A DNA stretch of 64,000 bases from AP-16 sp036395835 (GCA_036395835.1 DASWCW010000273.1:1-64000), one strand, 5' to 3'; counted from the first letter of the stretch, positions 1 through 8,229 are shown. The notes: generated by a model not told the origin, from the letters alone. Program-made: numbers and translations.

Positions 1-101
1 AATCGCGGGAAGCACCACCACACGATCCGCGCGCCCGGATCGACCAGTGCGGCGGTGCGGCCGTTGCCGATGACGGCGAGGTCGAGCCCGTAATCCCTCA
101 T
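1..101 (-). CDS. Glycoside hydrolase family 15 protein (glucoamylase/trehalase type), 5' end only
   Basis: Only the first 33 codons are in the window; the gene runs off the left edge. The reading begins MRDYGLDLAVIGNGRTAALV and continues through DPGARIVWWCFPR, the usual N-terminal opening of bacterial GH15 proteins, which hydrolyse alpha-glucosidic bonds and include trehalases. The ATG (99-101) overlaps the otsB stop in an ATGA junction, so it is translationally coupled behind otsB. The position beside otsB fits a role in trehalose or alpha-glucan turnover. The substrate cannot be told from this fragment, and the catalytic glutamates lie outside the window. Confidence 0.75.
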   Translation of the reverse strand, partial: MRDYGLDLAVIGNGRTAALVDPGARIVWWCFPR

Positions 102-889
102 GGGGTTGCGACTGTCTCGAGCCGGGAAATCTGCGCCAGCCATTTGCGCACATCGCGAGGGGCGGCGAAACAGCCGGCCACCCCGGGAAACATGCGTCCG
201 ACCGAAAAGCCGACGCCGTCGAATTCCGGCAGCACCGCGAACACGCTCGCGTCGGTGACATCGTCGCCGACGAAGAGGGGTCGCCGCCCGGCGAACGGCG
301 GGCGGCGCATCAGCTCGCGGACTGCCGCGCCCTTCTCGAAACCGATACGCTTGATCTCGATCACCGCCTTGCCCGGCAGCACATCGAGCGTGCCGGCCGG
401 CGCCTTCGCGCAGATCGCCGCAACCGCATTCTCGACGGCGTCCTTGAGGTTCGGCGCGAGACGATAGTGCAGCGCGAGCGAATAGCCCTTGTCCTCGACG
501 ATGATGCCGGTTCCCAGTGCCGCGACCCCGGCGAGCCGCTGCCTGAGCCCGGAGGGAAGCGGGGCGGCGCGACCGGCGACCGGAGCCCCTTCCTTGGCCG
601 GACGCAATTCGGCGCCGTGGCCGCCGATGGCCGCCAAGCGCAGCGGAGCGAAGACGCGGTCGATGCCTTGGAGCGAGCGGCCGCTCACCAGCGCCAATGC
701 CCCGCCGCTGAGCCGGTCGAGCCGCGCCAAGGTTTCCCGCAGGCTGTTGGGGACACGGACCTGGGGCGGCGTGGCGGCGATATCGAGGATCGTCCCGTCG
801 ATGTCGAGCAGGAAGGCGAGCTCGGCGGGAGGGGCGGGAAGCCCCGGCACGATCTCCGTCATGGCAGGATTGCTGGCTCTCGGCGACAA
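98..889 (-). CDS. otsB: Trehalose-6-phosphate phosphatase
   Basis: Removes phosphate from trehalose-6-phosphate to give trehalose, the second step of the OtsAB pathway. It is a HAD-superfamily protein of 263 residues, normal for OtsB. The DIDGT nucleophile motif is at residues 29-33, LVSGRS (motif II) follows near 68, and the GDDVTD acidic motif is near 217. The frame opens with TTG at 889, preceded by a good GAGGGA ribosome site; an ATG at 862 (MTEIV) is the alternative and keeps the whole domain. The GH15 gene follows with a 4-base overlap. The partner otsA is 2.5 kb away on the other strand rather than in the same operon. No EcfG-type promoter is seen directly upstream. Confidence 0.92.
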   Translation of the reverse strand: MSPRASNPAMTEIVPGLPAPPAELAFLLDIDGTILDIAATPPQVRVPNSLRETLARLDRLSGGALALVSGRSLQGIDRVFAPLRLAAIGGHGAELRPAKEGAPVAGRAAPLPSGLRQRLAGVAALGTGIIVEDKGYSLALHYRLAPNLKDAVENAVAAICAKAPAGTLDVLPGKAVIEIKRIGFEKGAAVRELMRRPPFAGRRPLFVGDDVTDASVFAVLPEFDGVGFSVGRMFPGVAGCFAAPRDVRKWLAQISRLETVATP

Positions 890-1071
890 ACGGAGCTTCC
901 CTCAGCGCGGGATTCGCAGCAAAGCGCGCCGGCGCCTGGCACCTCGAGGTCTGTGTGCCGCAATTGCCTGCGCGTCGCTCGATCGGAAAGCGGGCATGTA
1001 CTCGTGCGGCGTGCCCGCGGTCAAGCCGGACCATGGTTCGGCGCCTTGCCGGACCGCCGCCAACGACCCGC

Positions 1072-2532
1072 TCATTCCACGAACGCCAGCGGCCGCGCCA
1101 CCGTCTCGAGCGGCCTGCGCTCTGCCGCAATGCCCCAGCGCACCTCGATGACGGCGGCGGCGATCATCAGTGCGGATCCCAACAGATAGCCGGCGAAAAT
1201 GCTGGCCCGCGAGCCGGTATCGATCAGAGCTCCGAACAGCAGCGGCCCGGCGATGCCGCCGATGGCGGTGCCGAGTGCATAGAAGCACGCGATGGCGAGC
1301 GCGCGGATTTCGAGCGGAAAGGTCTCGCTGACGGTGAGATATGCGGCACTCGCTGCCGCCGAGGCGAAGAAAAAGATCACCGTCCAGGCTACCGTTTGCA
1401 TCTGCGCCGAAAGCACGCCCTGCATGAACAGATAACCGCTGGCGGCGAGCAGGATGCCGGAGAGCGCGTAGGTAAAACCGATCATTGGCTTGCGTCCGAC
1501 CGTATCGAACAGGCGGCCGAGCAGCAGCGGACCCAGGAAATTCCCGGCCGCGAACGGCAGCAGGTACCAACCGACGGCGTCGGTGGCGATGCCGAAAAAG
1601 TCGGTCAGCACCAGCGCATAGGTGAAGAAGATCGCGTTGTAGAAAAACGCCTGGGCGGCCATCAGGCTCAGGCCGACCAGCGCGCGCTGGCGGTGGAGCT
1701 GGAACAAGGTCAGGGCGACCTCGCGCAACGGCGTGTGGTGCCGGGCGCGCAGCCGCACCGGGGACGCCTGCGGCGGCGGCAGCGCGCAACCCCGCGCGCG
1801 GAATCCCTCTTCGATACCGGCGATCACGGCCTCGGCGCGGTCGGCTTGCCCATGCGTCATCAGCCAGCGCGGGCTCTCCGGAATCCACATGCGCATGAAC
1901 AGGATGACGAACGCGAGCGAGGCGCCGATGAGAAACGCGACGCGCCAGCCGAGCTCGGGGTCGATGATGGCGGGGTCGAGCAGAACGATGGAACCGGCCG
2001 CACCCATGGCCGCTCCGATCCAGAAGCTGCCATTAATGACCAGATCGGTGAATCCGCGGACCCGGGCGGGAGTGAGCTCCTGGATGGTGGAGTTGATGGC
2101 CGTATACTCGCCGCCGATGCCGGCGCCGGTCATGAAGCGGAAGAAAGCGAAGCTTGCCACGTCCCAGGAGAGGGCGGTCGCCGCCGTGGCCGTGAGATAG
2201 AGGGCGAGCGTGATGAAGAACAGCTTCCTGCGCCCGAGTCGGTCCGTGAGCCAGCCGAAGAACACCGCGCCGAGCACCGCGCCGACCAGGTAGAAGCTGC
2301 TCGTCAGTCCGACCTCGGTATTGCTGAAATGCAGCACGGGGCTGGTCTTGAGCGCGCCGGAGATCGCCCCGGTCAGCGTGACTTCCAGCCCATCCAGGAT
2401 CCAGGTGACGCCGAGCGCCACGACGACGAGGGTGTGGAACCGCCCCCATGGAAGCCGATCGAGCCGCGCCGGAATGTCGGTTTCGACGATTCCGCCCTGC
2501 GCGCTCCGAGCCCGCTGTTCCTCCACATCCAT
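1072..2532 (-). CDS. MFS transporter (metabolite/sugar porter type)
   Basis: Predicted 12-helix inner-membrane permease of 486 residues, the usual size for this superfamily. Hydrophobic segments alternate from about residue 35 to 450. The cytoplasmic loop 2-3 motif DRLGRRK sits near residue 98 and PESPRWL follows helix 6, as in sugar-porter and metabolite:H+ symporter families. The central loop (about 225-265) is hydrophilic. It lies between otsB and a small secreted protein on the same strand, so a substrate linked to carbohydrate or osmolyte is possible but not shown. The ATG at 2532 has only a weak ribosome site. The substrate is unknown. Confidence 0.82.
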   Translation of the reverse strand: MDVEEQRARSAQGGIVETDIPARLDRLPWGRFHTLVVVALGVTWILDGLEVTLTGAISGALKTSPVLHFSNTEVGLTSSFYLVGAVLGAVFFGWLTDRLGRRKLFFITLALYLTATAATALSWDVASFAFFRFMTGAGIGGEYTAINSTIQELTPARVRGFTDLVINGSFWIGAAMGAAGSIVLLDPAIIDPELGWRVAFLIGASLAFVILFMRMWIPESPRWLMTHGQADRAEAVIAGIEEGFRARGCALPPPQASPVRLRARHHTPLREVALTLFQLHRQRALVGLSLMAAQAFFYNAIFFTYALVLTDFFGIATDAVGWYLLPFAAGNFLGPLLLGRLFDTVGRKPMIGFTYALSGILLAASGYLFMQGVLSAQMQTVAWTVIFFFASAAASAAYLTVSETFPLEIRALAIACFYALGTAIGGIAGPLLFGALIDTGSRASIFAGYLLGSALMIAAAVIEVRWGIAAERRPLETVARPLAFVE

Positions 2533-2630
2533 GGCGACGCTCGATGAACCGACCCGGCGCTATCGATCCAGCCACGGCCGCGAGGCTACGGGCATCCGCC
2601 GACTACGGCTCGCCGAAATGACCGTGCCGC

Positions 2631-3095
2631 TCATATGTCGGCCGCTTTCGCCAGGAACAGCGATAGGATTCCCCCGCCGGCGAGCGCGATGAGGAGCGGC
2701 TTGAGCCATGGACTTGCCGCGCTTTCTACCCGCGGCGGTGCCGTCAGTTCGCCGGAGTCGGTTCCGCTCGCCAGCGGATCGAAGTTCCGCGCCGCCAGCA
2801 ACTTGACGGGTGCCGCGCCGGCGATCGGCTTTGCTCCGCTCAGGCCGGTGGCCTGGCCGGGGCTCGGGTTCGTTGCCGGATCGGCGGCGATTCGCGATTT
2901 CGCGCCGAGCCGATGTGTGCGCGACCGGGAGACCTTCTGTCCGGAGTAGCCGGGGCTGACGCGGTAAAGGCTGCAGAGCACGGAATCTCGGTCGGCGCAC
3001 TTTGCGCGATTGGGATGCGCAGCCTCGGCGGAGGGAACGGCAAATGCCAGGAACGCCGCCAGGGCCAGGCCGATTCGCCACATGATCCGATGCAT
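2631..3095 (-). CDS. Small secreted or membrane-anchored protein of unknown function
   Basis: 154 residues. An N-terminal signal peptide (hydrophobic residues about 8-24, ending PSAEAA) is followed by a short Cys-containing region (AKCADRDSVLCSLYRVSPGYSG), a low-complexity middle, and a C-terminal hydrophobic segment (residues about 131-150) ending AKAADI. The two cysteines near residues 33 and 41 could form a disulphide in the periplasm. I do not recognise a family. A perfect EcfG-type promoter lies about 95 bases upstream on the same strand, back to back with the otsA promoter, so it is probably a general stress gene. Confidence 0.7.
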   Translation of the reverse strand: MHRIMWRIGLALAAFLAFAVPSAEAAHPNRAKCADRDSVLCSLYRVSPGYSGQKVSRSRTHRLGAKSRIAADPATNPSPGQATGLSGAKPIAGAAPVKLLAARNFDPLASGTDSGELTAPPRVESAASPWLKPLLIALAGGGILSLFLAKAADI

Positions 3096-3191
3096 CCCGG
3101 GTCCGCAACGCCGGCTTTTTCAGCGACATTGCCGAGAAAGCGCGCCGTTTTTGCTGGAAGAATGAATTTTCGCGCCAGCGTGCGCAGCGAC

Positions 3192-3216
3192 AACGCGCAA
3201 CCGAAAGGACGGTTCC
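3192..3216 (-). promoter_or_regulatory. EcfG-type general stress promoter for the 2631-3095 gene
   Basis: Read on the minus strand, GGAAC (3216-3212), 16 bases, then CGTT (3195-3192). This matches the EcfG consensus of Alphaproteobacteria exactly. It faces the small secreted-protein gene starting at 3095. Confidence 0.8.
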
Positions 3217-3310
3217 GGAGAGATCGATCTTGCAATTGCGGCCGCGGTCCGCCCGCAGGGTTTAGTCCCCGATTCGCCCCCGAATGCGCACAAAGCGCGC
3301 GTACAGATCC

Positions 3311-3335
3311 GGAACCGGGGCAGGGTTGAAGCGTT
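3311..3335 (+). promoter_or_regulatory. EcfG-type general stress promoter for otsA
   Basis: GGAAC at 3311-3315, 16 bases, CGTT at 3332-3335, ending 30 bases before the otsA ATG. otsA is a known EcfG/RpoE2 target in rhizobia, which supports this assignment. Confidence 0.88.
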
Positions 3336-3365
3336 ACTACCCTCGCCTGGATCGGGAGGTTAGCA

Positions 3366-4814
3366 ATGAGGCTGGTCATCGTCTCCAATCGCGTCGCGTG
3401 TCCGAAAGCGGACGAACCCATGGAAGGCGGATTGGCAGCCGCGCTACTCCCCGCAGTCAGGACTTCCGGAGCGATCTGGGTCGGCTCGAGCGGCCGCTTC
3501 ATGGATCCGGCGGACAAGGAGTCCTTCGCGAAGGTCGAGGCGCTCGGCACCGGCGCGGTCGCGACCATCGACTTGCCGCGCGAGGCTTATCAGAAATTCT
3601 ACGAAGGCTTTGCCAATTCGGCGCTGTGGCCGGTCCTGCACTCGCGCACCGACCTGATCCGCACCGATGTCGAGCAATACGCCGCATACCGCGAGATAAA
3701 CTCGCTGATGGCGCGCGCCGTGCTGCGCTTCGCTCGGCCCGACGCCATGTTCTGGATCCACGATTACCATTACCTGACGCTCGGCAGCGAATTGCGGCGC
3801 CTGGGCATCGATCAGCCGGTCGGCTTCTTCCTCCATACCCCGTTCCCTGTCCGCAACACAATGGTGAGCCTTCCGCATCATCGCGAGCTGGTGCGGGCCA
3901 TGCTCTGCTACGACCTGATCGGGTTCCAGACCGAGGAGGACCTGGCGAATTTCGCCGATTACCTCCAGCAGGAGCTGGGCTTGACCGGCACGGATTCATT
4001 TACCACCCAGCAGGGCGTCACCCGGCTCGGCACGTTCCCGATCGGGATCGACGTCGAGAGCTTCGCCGAGCGTGCGGTCAAATCCGCGGCACGTCCGGAG
4101 GTGTCGCGGCTGCGCTCCAGCTTGCAGGGCGCCCGGCTGGTGATCGGGGTCGATCGGGTCGATTATTCCAAAGGCTTGCCGAACCGCTTGCGGGCTTTCG
4201 ATCGCATGCTCCAGTTCCAGCCCGGGCTGAAACGGGCAGTCACGCTGCTGCAGATCGCGGTGCCCTCGCGCGCGCAGATCGACGCTTATCGACAGCTCCA
4301 GTCGGAGCTTGCGGCGCTCGTCGGCGACATCAACGGGCGTCATTCCGAGGTCGATTGGATTCCGATCCGATATTTAAACAAGGGCCTGTCGCAAACGAAA
4401 TTGGCGGGCTTCTATCGCACCGCGCGCGTCGGTCTCGTGACCTCCTTGAACGACGGCATGAACCTGGTCGCGAAGGAATACGTGGCGGCACAAAACCCGC
4501 TCGACCCCGGCGTGCTGGTGCTTTCGAAATTCGCCGGCGCCGCCAGGCAGCTCGATACCGCGCTGCTGGTCAATCCCCACGATATCGACGCGGTCGCGCG
4601 AGCGATCTCGAGCGGGCTGGCGATGGCGCACGACGAGCGCCGGGAACGCTGGGGCGTCATGATGGATACGCTGCGGTCTTCCTCGCTCAAGGTGTGGATG
4701 AACAACTTCGTGTCGGCGCTCACCGCCTCGCCGCGGACGTCGCGGTTCGGGCTGGCGCCGGATGTCAGCGTCGAGCCGCCACCCCGCCGCCGCGCGGAAC
4801 TCACCGCGATTTAA
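3366..4814 (+). CDS. otsA: Alpha,alpha-trehalose-phosphate synthase (UDP-forming)
   Basis: Transfers glucose from a nucleotide sugar to glucose-6-phosphate, giving trehalose-6-phosphate for OtsB. It is a GT20 GT-B-fold protein of 482 residues, standard length. The start MRLVIVSNRVA, IHDYHYL near residue 138, FFLHTPFP near 156, GVDRVDYSKGLPNRL near 261 and SLNDGMNLVAKEY near 359 are the expected substrate-binding motifs. The ATG follows a GGGAGG ribosome site and a perfect EcfG-type promoter. The enzyme is cytoplasmic and makes the compatible solute trehalose under osmotic, desiccation or heat stress. It is a single-gene transcript; otsB is on the other strand. Confidence 0.96.
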   Translation: MRLVIVSNRVACPKADEPMEGGLAAALLPAVRTSGAIWVGSSGRFMDPADKESFAKVEALGTGAVATIDLPREAYQKFYEGFANSALWPVLHSRTDLIRTDVEQYAAYREINSLMARAVLRFARPDAMFWIHDYHYLTLGSELRRLGIDQPVGFFLHTPFPVRNTMVSLPHHRELVRAMLCYDLIGFQTEEDLANFADYLQQELGLTGTDSFTTQQGVTRLGTFPIGIDVESFAERAVKSAARPEVSRLRSSLQGARLVIGVDRVDYSKGLPNRLRAFDRMLQFQPGLKRAVTLLQIAVPSRAQIDAYRQLQSELAALVGDINGRHSEVDWIPIRYLNKGLSQTKLAGFYRTARVGLVTSLNDGMNLVAKEYVAAQNPLDPGVLVLSKFAGAARQLDTALLVNPHDIDAVARAISSGLAMAHDERRERWGVMMDTLRSSSLKVWMNNFVSALTASPRTSRFGLAPDVSVEPPPRRRAELTAI

Positions 4815-4898
4815 CCTCACTGAATTCTCGAAGCCCGAACTTGCCGTGGGCCGAAGCCGTTGGGGGCCCGTGGCGTCGATGGCCGTATGCAACGATTT

Positions 4899-5072
4899 TC
4901 AGAAGCCGACCCCGAGGTAGCGCACCAGCGACAATATGCCGAGGATGATCACGATCACTCGCAGGATCTGCTTGAGCCGGCCCTCGATGGGAAGCAGGTT
5001 CACGAGGTAAAGCACGAGAAGGACCACGACGAACGTGATCAGAACGCCGATCAGGATCGACAGCGCCGACAT
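4899..5072 (-). CDS. Small two-helix membrane protein
   Basis: 57 residues from ATG 5072 (MSALSILIGVL), preceded by a GGGGGC element. Upstream in-frame codons exist, but the protein-like part starts here. Two hydrophobic helices are separated by a short polar loop (NLLPIEGRLKQ), and the protein ends RYLGVGF. It resembles the small Thivi_2564-type membrane proteins common in Proteobacteria, whose function is unknown. It is convergent with otsA. A GGAAC/CGTT pair upstream has a 20-base spacer, too long for a credible EcfG site. Confidence 0.6.
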   Translation of the reverse strand: MSALSILIGVLITFVVVLLVLYLVNLLPIEGRLKQILRVIVIILGILSLVRYLGVGF

Positions 5073-5338
5073 GGATGCCCCCGTTTGATCGATGGTGCGG
5101 TCGAGTGTAGCACCAAACGCATTGCGCGCCGAAACCGGAGTTCCCATGCCGGGAATAATCGGCATGACGAAACCGAATTGAGAATAGGAGAGCCAAACGG
5201 GTACTGCCGGGCGGCAATTGCTCGGGGTGAGCCTGCCCCGGCAGGGAAACTCGGGCGCCCACGAGCCTCTTGGGCCGGATCGGCAGGCCGCAAATGCGCG
5301 CCGCTGACGGCATTGCGGCGTCCCGAGCCGGCTCCGGT

Positions 5339-5620
5339 CTACCCGGACTTCGCCGCGGCGCCGGCCGTCAGCTTAGAACCGGATCCTCGCGCGTCGATGG
5401 GATAGGCATCACGTCCATAGGTCCAGGCCGGGCGAAACAGGCGATCCTCGCCCTGCACCAGCACCTGAGCCTCGCGGCCGGCTTGACCGTCGCGCTCGGC
5501 AAAGTCGATTGCCACCTGCAGGGCTTCCCTCTTGGTTGGATACGGACCCGAGTAGCGATAGCCGGCGCGTATTTTCCACTCGCCATTGCGCTTGGTGACG
5601 AAATATTGGGCACGAGGCAT
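5339..5620 (-). CDS. DUF2188 domain protein
   Basis: 93 residues. The N-terminal two thirds (FVTKRNGEWKIRAGYRYSG, then PYPTKREALQVAIDFAERDG) match the DUF2188 pattern, in which a short beta-rich stretch is followed by a helix carrying the KxEAxxxA motif. The C-terminal tail is polar and Gly/Ala-rich. The family is often found among stress-induced genes in rhizobia; its biochemical role is unknown. The gene stands alone between two non-coding stretches. Confidence 0.65.
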   Translation of the reverse strand: MPRAQYFVTKRNGEWKIRAGYRYSGPYPTKREALQVAIDFAERDGQAGREAQVLVQGEDRLFRPAWTYGRDAYPIDARGSGSKLTAGAAAKSG

Positions 5621-6105
5621 CGCGATTGTTCCTGTCGCTGAAGAGCAAGGACTGATGTAGCGATAACGCCGGCCGCGCCAAATCGTTCATCTGCAAGCAA
5701 AATTCGCCGCACGCCGTGCCGGACCGGCGCATGGCCGGTTGCTGCCCGAAATTGGCACGTTCGTTGCAAAAGCAACCCCGCTATGAATGCTCGCATAGCC
5801 ATCCGGCTTGAGCCGGAGGTCGGATCGACGCCGAAGTGTGACAGGGCGTCCGGCGGCGCCGCTCGTTTTCGCCCCGGGCACACGGTGGTTGCTTCATACC
5901 TCAACGCCACCCAAGCGGCGCTTGGGGAAACGAAAACCACAGGAATCTGCAGCCGCTCGGCTTGCGCAAAAGGGCAGAATCTGGCCATGAAATCAACACG
6001 GTCTGCTGGTCAACGATCATAAAGTTGCTCGTCTTGTCGGCCAAAGGACACGACGCGCACCAAAAGAGCGGGGCGCAGCAGGCTCCGGAAGGGAAGGGGT
6101 TGACG
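5621..6105. other. Intergenic region, no gene recognised
   Basis: 485 bases between the DUF2188 gene and the next plus-strand gene. Short open frames occur on both strands, but none has a convincing ribosome site, codon pattern or family match. No perfect EcfG-type promoter, hairpin or repeat stands out. Confidence 0.5.
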
Positions 6106-6534
6106 ATGAAGTTGGGCGCTTTGCTCGGCGCGCTACTTATGTTGCTGGGCATTACATCGGCTTCAGCAACGATTCGAATTCACGACGATCCCGGGGGTCG
6201 GATCGACAGATATCTCCAAAGATTCGCGAAGCTCCGGAATTCCGGCGAGCGCATCATCGTCGACGGAACCTGCAACTCGGCCTGCACGCTGCTGTTGGGA
6301 ACCATACCGCGCAGCCGGATCTGCGTGACCGAGCGCGCAAGTCTCGGGTTCCATGCGGCTTGGGTGTTCGACGGCCAAGGCAATCAAGTCGAGAGTCCGA
6401 CGTGGACCAGCGTGCTTTGGCGCAACTACCCGCAAACGATCCGCACTTGGATCAAACGGAATGGCGGCCTCACGCCGCGCATGATTTTTCTTCGCGGCAA
6501 TGAATTGATGGCGATGTATCCGCTCTGCACCTGA
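6106..6534 (+). CDS. Secreted ClpP-fold-like putative serine hydrolase
   Basis: 142 residues from ATG 6106, chosen because GGGAAGGGG lies just upstream and a signal peptide (residues 1-21, ending TSASA) starts there. The core DGTCNSACTLLLG puts a serine at residue 58, and LGFHAAW puts a histidine at 83. This Ser/His layout is typical of the periplasmic ClpP/crotonase-fold proteins of COG3904 type in rhizobia. Activity is inferred only. Four cysteines (56, 60, 73, 141) suggest disulphides. It is monocistronic with no obvious stress promoter. Confidence 0.62.
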   Translation: MKLGALLGALLMLLGITSASATIRIHDDPGGRIDRYLQRFAKLRNSGERIIVDGTCNSACTLLLGTIPRSRICVTERASLGFHAAWVFDGQGNQVESPTWTSVLWRNYPQTIRTWIKRNGGLTPRMIFLRGNELMAMYPLCT

Positions 6535-6670
6535 TCCCAGTGCTCGAGGGCCGCGCCGCATCGCCTGCCGCGAACGCGGCCCGTTGCGGATCACACAGAG
6601 GCTCTAGGGTAAAGCGGCTCTCATTCGGCTTCGCTTCCGCCTGCCGAATCGTCGCACGATACGACCTCTC

Positions 6671-6991
6671 TCACGTACTGGGCGGCGGCGCGAAAAAGCA
6701 GCGGCGGCTTCCATCCGCGCGTTTGCAGCGCCAGTACGCCCCGTCCGGGCTGGGCTGCGTTTCGCTGAACGGCACGAGCTCGTTGTCATACTCCTTGAGT
6801 ATGTAGCCGATGCCGTTCATGGAGACCTTTTCACCGGGTACGGTGAAGCAGTCGCCCGCTCCGCAGCACCATTCGCCCGCGGCGTTTCGAAAGCCGCCAC
6901 GGTTGATCCAAAGATCATGCGCGGATGCGAGCGAACCGATCGCCAACAACGCCCCAACCGAACCAACAAGTGCGATCGACCGCAGTGTCAT
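6671..6991 (-). CDS. Small secreted Cys-rich protein of unknown function
   Basis: 106 residues from ATG 6991, which has AGAGGT just upstream. A signal peptide (residues 1-24, ending SLASA) is followed by HDLWINRGGF, the cysteine cluster GEWCCGAGDCF and a C-terminal YWRCKRADGSRRCFF. This protein type is widespread in Bradyrhizobium and relatives but has no assigned function; the paired cysteines suggest a periplasmic disulphide-bonded fold. A perfect EcfG-type promoter sits only 20 bases before the ATG, so the leader would be very short. Confidence 0.72.
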   Translation of the reverse strand: MTLRSIALVGSVGALLAIGSLASAHDLWINRGGFRNAAGEWCCGAGDCFTVPGEKVSMNGIGYILKEYDNELVPFSETQPSPDGAYWRCKRADGSRRCFFAPPPST

Positions 6992-7010
6992 GGCAGTACC
7001 TCTGCGTTCC

Positions 7011-7035
7011 AACGCGGCACTTACCTCGGGGTTCC
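7011..7035 (-). promoter_or_regulatory. EcfG-type promoter for the 6671-6991 gene
   Basis: On the minus strand GGAAC (7035-7031), 16 bases, CGTT (7014-7011). Perfect consensus. It lies back to back with the plus-strand promoter at 7111-7135. Confidence 0.8.
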
Positions 7036-7110
7036 TGGATCGGCATACCGGCTGCTGTCTCACAATCAGATCACGAGCCGGTGCGGTCGTCGCGGCCGCA
7101 AGCGGGGCGT

Positions 7111-7135
7111 GGAACTTCATACGCGCGCCGGCGTT
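7111..7135 (+). promoter_or_regulatory. EcfG-type promoter for the 7204-7545 gene
   Basis: GGAAC 7111-7115, 16 bases, CGTT 7132-7135. Perfect consensus, 68 bases before the downstream ATG. Confidence 0.8.
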
Positions 7136-7163
7136 TGGATATGCGGATGAGTGCATCCGCGCC

Positions 7164-7202
7164 GAAGGAGACTCTTCGAAGGAGATTCTTAAGGAGATTC
7201 TT
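7164..7202 (+). repeat. Three tandem Shine-Dalgarno-containing repeats
   Basis: Three consecutive near-identical units of 12-14 bases, each containing AAGGAGA followed by a pyrimidine-rich CTCTT or TTCTT: GAAGGAGACTCTTC, GAAGGAGATTCTT and AAGGAGATTCTT. They lie directly before the ATG at 7204 and only the last is at normal ribosome-site distance. The array looks like tandem duplication of a ribosome site. Confidence 0.75.
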
Positions 7203-7203
7203 C

Positions 7204-7545
7204 ATGGCGAGATCGCCCGCCGCGCCGGGTACTCGAGCAGGAAGGGACCGGGGCCTGCGGTGTGTGACGCTTGCGGTTGCGGCCGTGTATTGGCTGCCGA
7301 TCCCGCCGGTGGCCTATGCGGCCGAACCTCCGGGATCCGCGGCCGAGCGCGGCAAACAGCCGTCTACCGATTCCGGACCGTCCGGCAATCTCAGCGAACA
7401 GCTGAAGCGATCCGAAGGCGTGATCAAGCCGCCCGAGAATGTCGATCCCGGGTTGCAGAAAAAGCCGCCCGACGATTCCGGCAAGATGCCGGTCATTCCG
7501 CCGCCGGGCAGTCCGGGCGGCGACCCGAGCGTCAAGCCGAAATAA
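7204..7545 (+). CDS. Small exported Pro-rich protein of unknown function
   Basis: 113 residues from ATG 7204. Residues 18-40 form a signal peptide (CVTLAVAAVYWLPIPPVAYA) after an Arg-rich n-region. The mature part is polar and rich in Pro, Gly, Ser and Lys (GVIKPPENVDPGLQKKPPDD, ending PSVKPK) and looks intrinsically disordered. I recognise no domain; similar short proline-rich exported proteins occur in rhizobia. It is controlled by a perfect EcfG-type promoter and preceded by a triple ribosome-site repeat. Its stop is 19 bases from the convergent udgX stop. Confidence 0.62.
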   Translation: MARSPAAPGTRAGRDRGLRCVTLAVAAVYWLPIPPVAYAAEPPGSAAERGKQPSTDSGPSGNLSEQLKRSEGVIKPPENVDPGLQKKPPDDSGKMPVIPPPGSPGGDPSVKPK

Positions 7546-7563
7546 CAGCGAACAACGCGCCGA

Positions 7564-8190
7564 TCACGCGGCGTCCCGGAGCGCCTGCTTGCACATGCGC
7601 AGGTCTCCGACAAAACGCCTATATTCCTGCTCATTGTCCTGGCGTTCGATGATGCGCAGCAGATACGAAGGATGGATGGTCACCGCCAACCGCATGCCGT
7701 CCCCGGCCTGAAGAATCTTCCCGCGAACGGAAGTGATCGATACGGTGCGACCGAGCAGGCTGCGGGCGGCGGTGGCCCCCAGGGCGACCACGAGTTCCGG
7801 CTTGACGATCGCGCGCTCGAGATCGTTCCACCACCGGCAGCGTTCGATCTCGTAGGCGTTCGGCCGCTTGTGCAGCCGGCGCTTGCCGCGCAGCTCGAAC
7901 TTGAAATGCTTCACCGCGTTGGTGACGAACACCTTGTTGCGGTCGAGTCCCGCGTCCGCCAGGGCCCGGTCCAGCATACGGCCTGCCGGTCCGACGAACG
8001 GCTTGCCGGCGATGTCCTCGTCGGTTCCCGGCTGCTCGCCGACCAGCATCAGTGCCGCCGAAGTCGGGCCCTCCCCGGGAACGACCTGCGTGGCATTGCG
8101 ATAGAGCGGACAGCGCGTGCATTGGGCTTCAGCGTCGCGAAGCTTGCGCAACGAGGTGATCTCGGCGGCTTCCATGCTCGAAGGGCCCAT
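7564..8190 (-). CDS. udgX: UdgX-type uracil-DNA glycosylase
   Basis: Excises uracil from DNA. UdgX enzymes are known to stay covalently attached to the abasic site through a histidine in an extra loop. Numbering from ATG 8190 (208 residues): CTRC at 24-27 (iron-sulphur ligands), GEQPGTDED at 51-59 (catalytic motif A), the diagnostic loop KRRLHK with His107, and HPSYLLR near 173-179 (motif B). The KRRxH loop separates it from ordinary family 4 enzymes. ATG 8175 is an alternative start. A one-mismatch EcfG-type site lies 40 bases upstream. Confidence 0.88.
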   Translation of the reverse strand: MGPSSMEAAEITSLRKLRDAEAQCTRCPLYRNATQVVPGEGPTSAALMLVGEQPGTDEDIAGKPFVGPAGRMLDRALADAGLDRNKVFVTNAVKHFKFELRGKRRLHKRPNAYEIERCRWWNDLERAIVKPELVVALGATAARSLLGRTVSITSVRGKILQAGDGMRLAVTIHPSYLLRIIERQDNEQEYRRFVGDLRMCKQALRDAA

Positions 8191-8229
8191 GTTGCGCGTC
8201 GCCTCGCCGATCCCGCTGCCGTCCAGCAA

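Noticed and set aside
955..2547. Long plus-strand open frame opposite the MFS transporter
   Set aside because: Composition is that of an antisense shadow in GC-rich DNA (Arg, Gly, Asp, Glu runs) with no family pattern; the minus strand has clear transporter helices.
5116..5144. GGAAC/CGTT pair upstream of the small membrane protein at 5072
   Set aside because: The spacer is 20 bases; EcfG promoters need 16-17, so this is probably chance.
5610..5633. GGAAC just before the DUF2188 gene
   Set aside because: It lies within 15 bases of the start codon and no CGTT occurs at the right distance.
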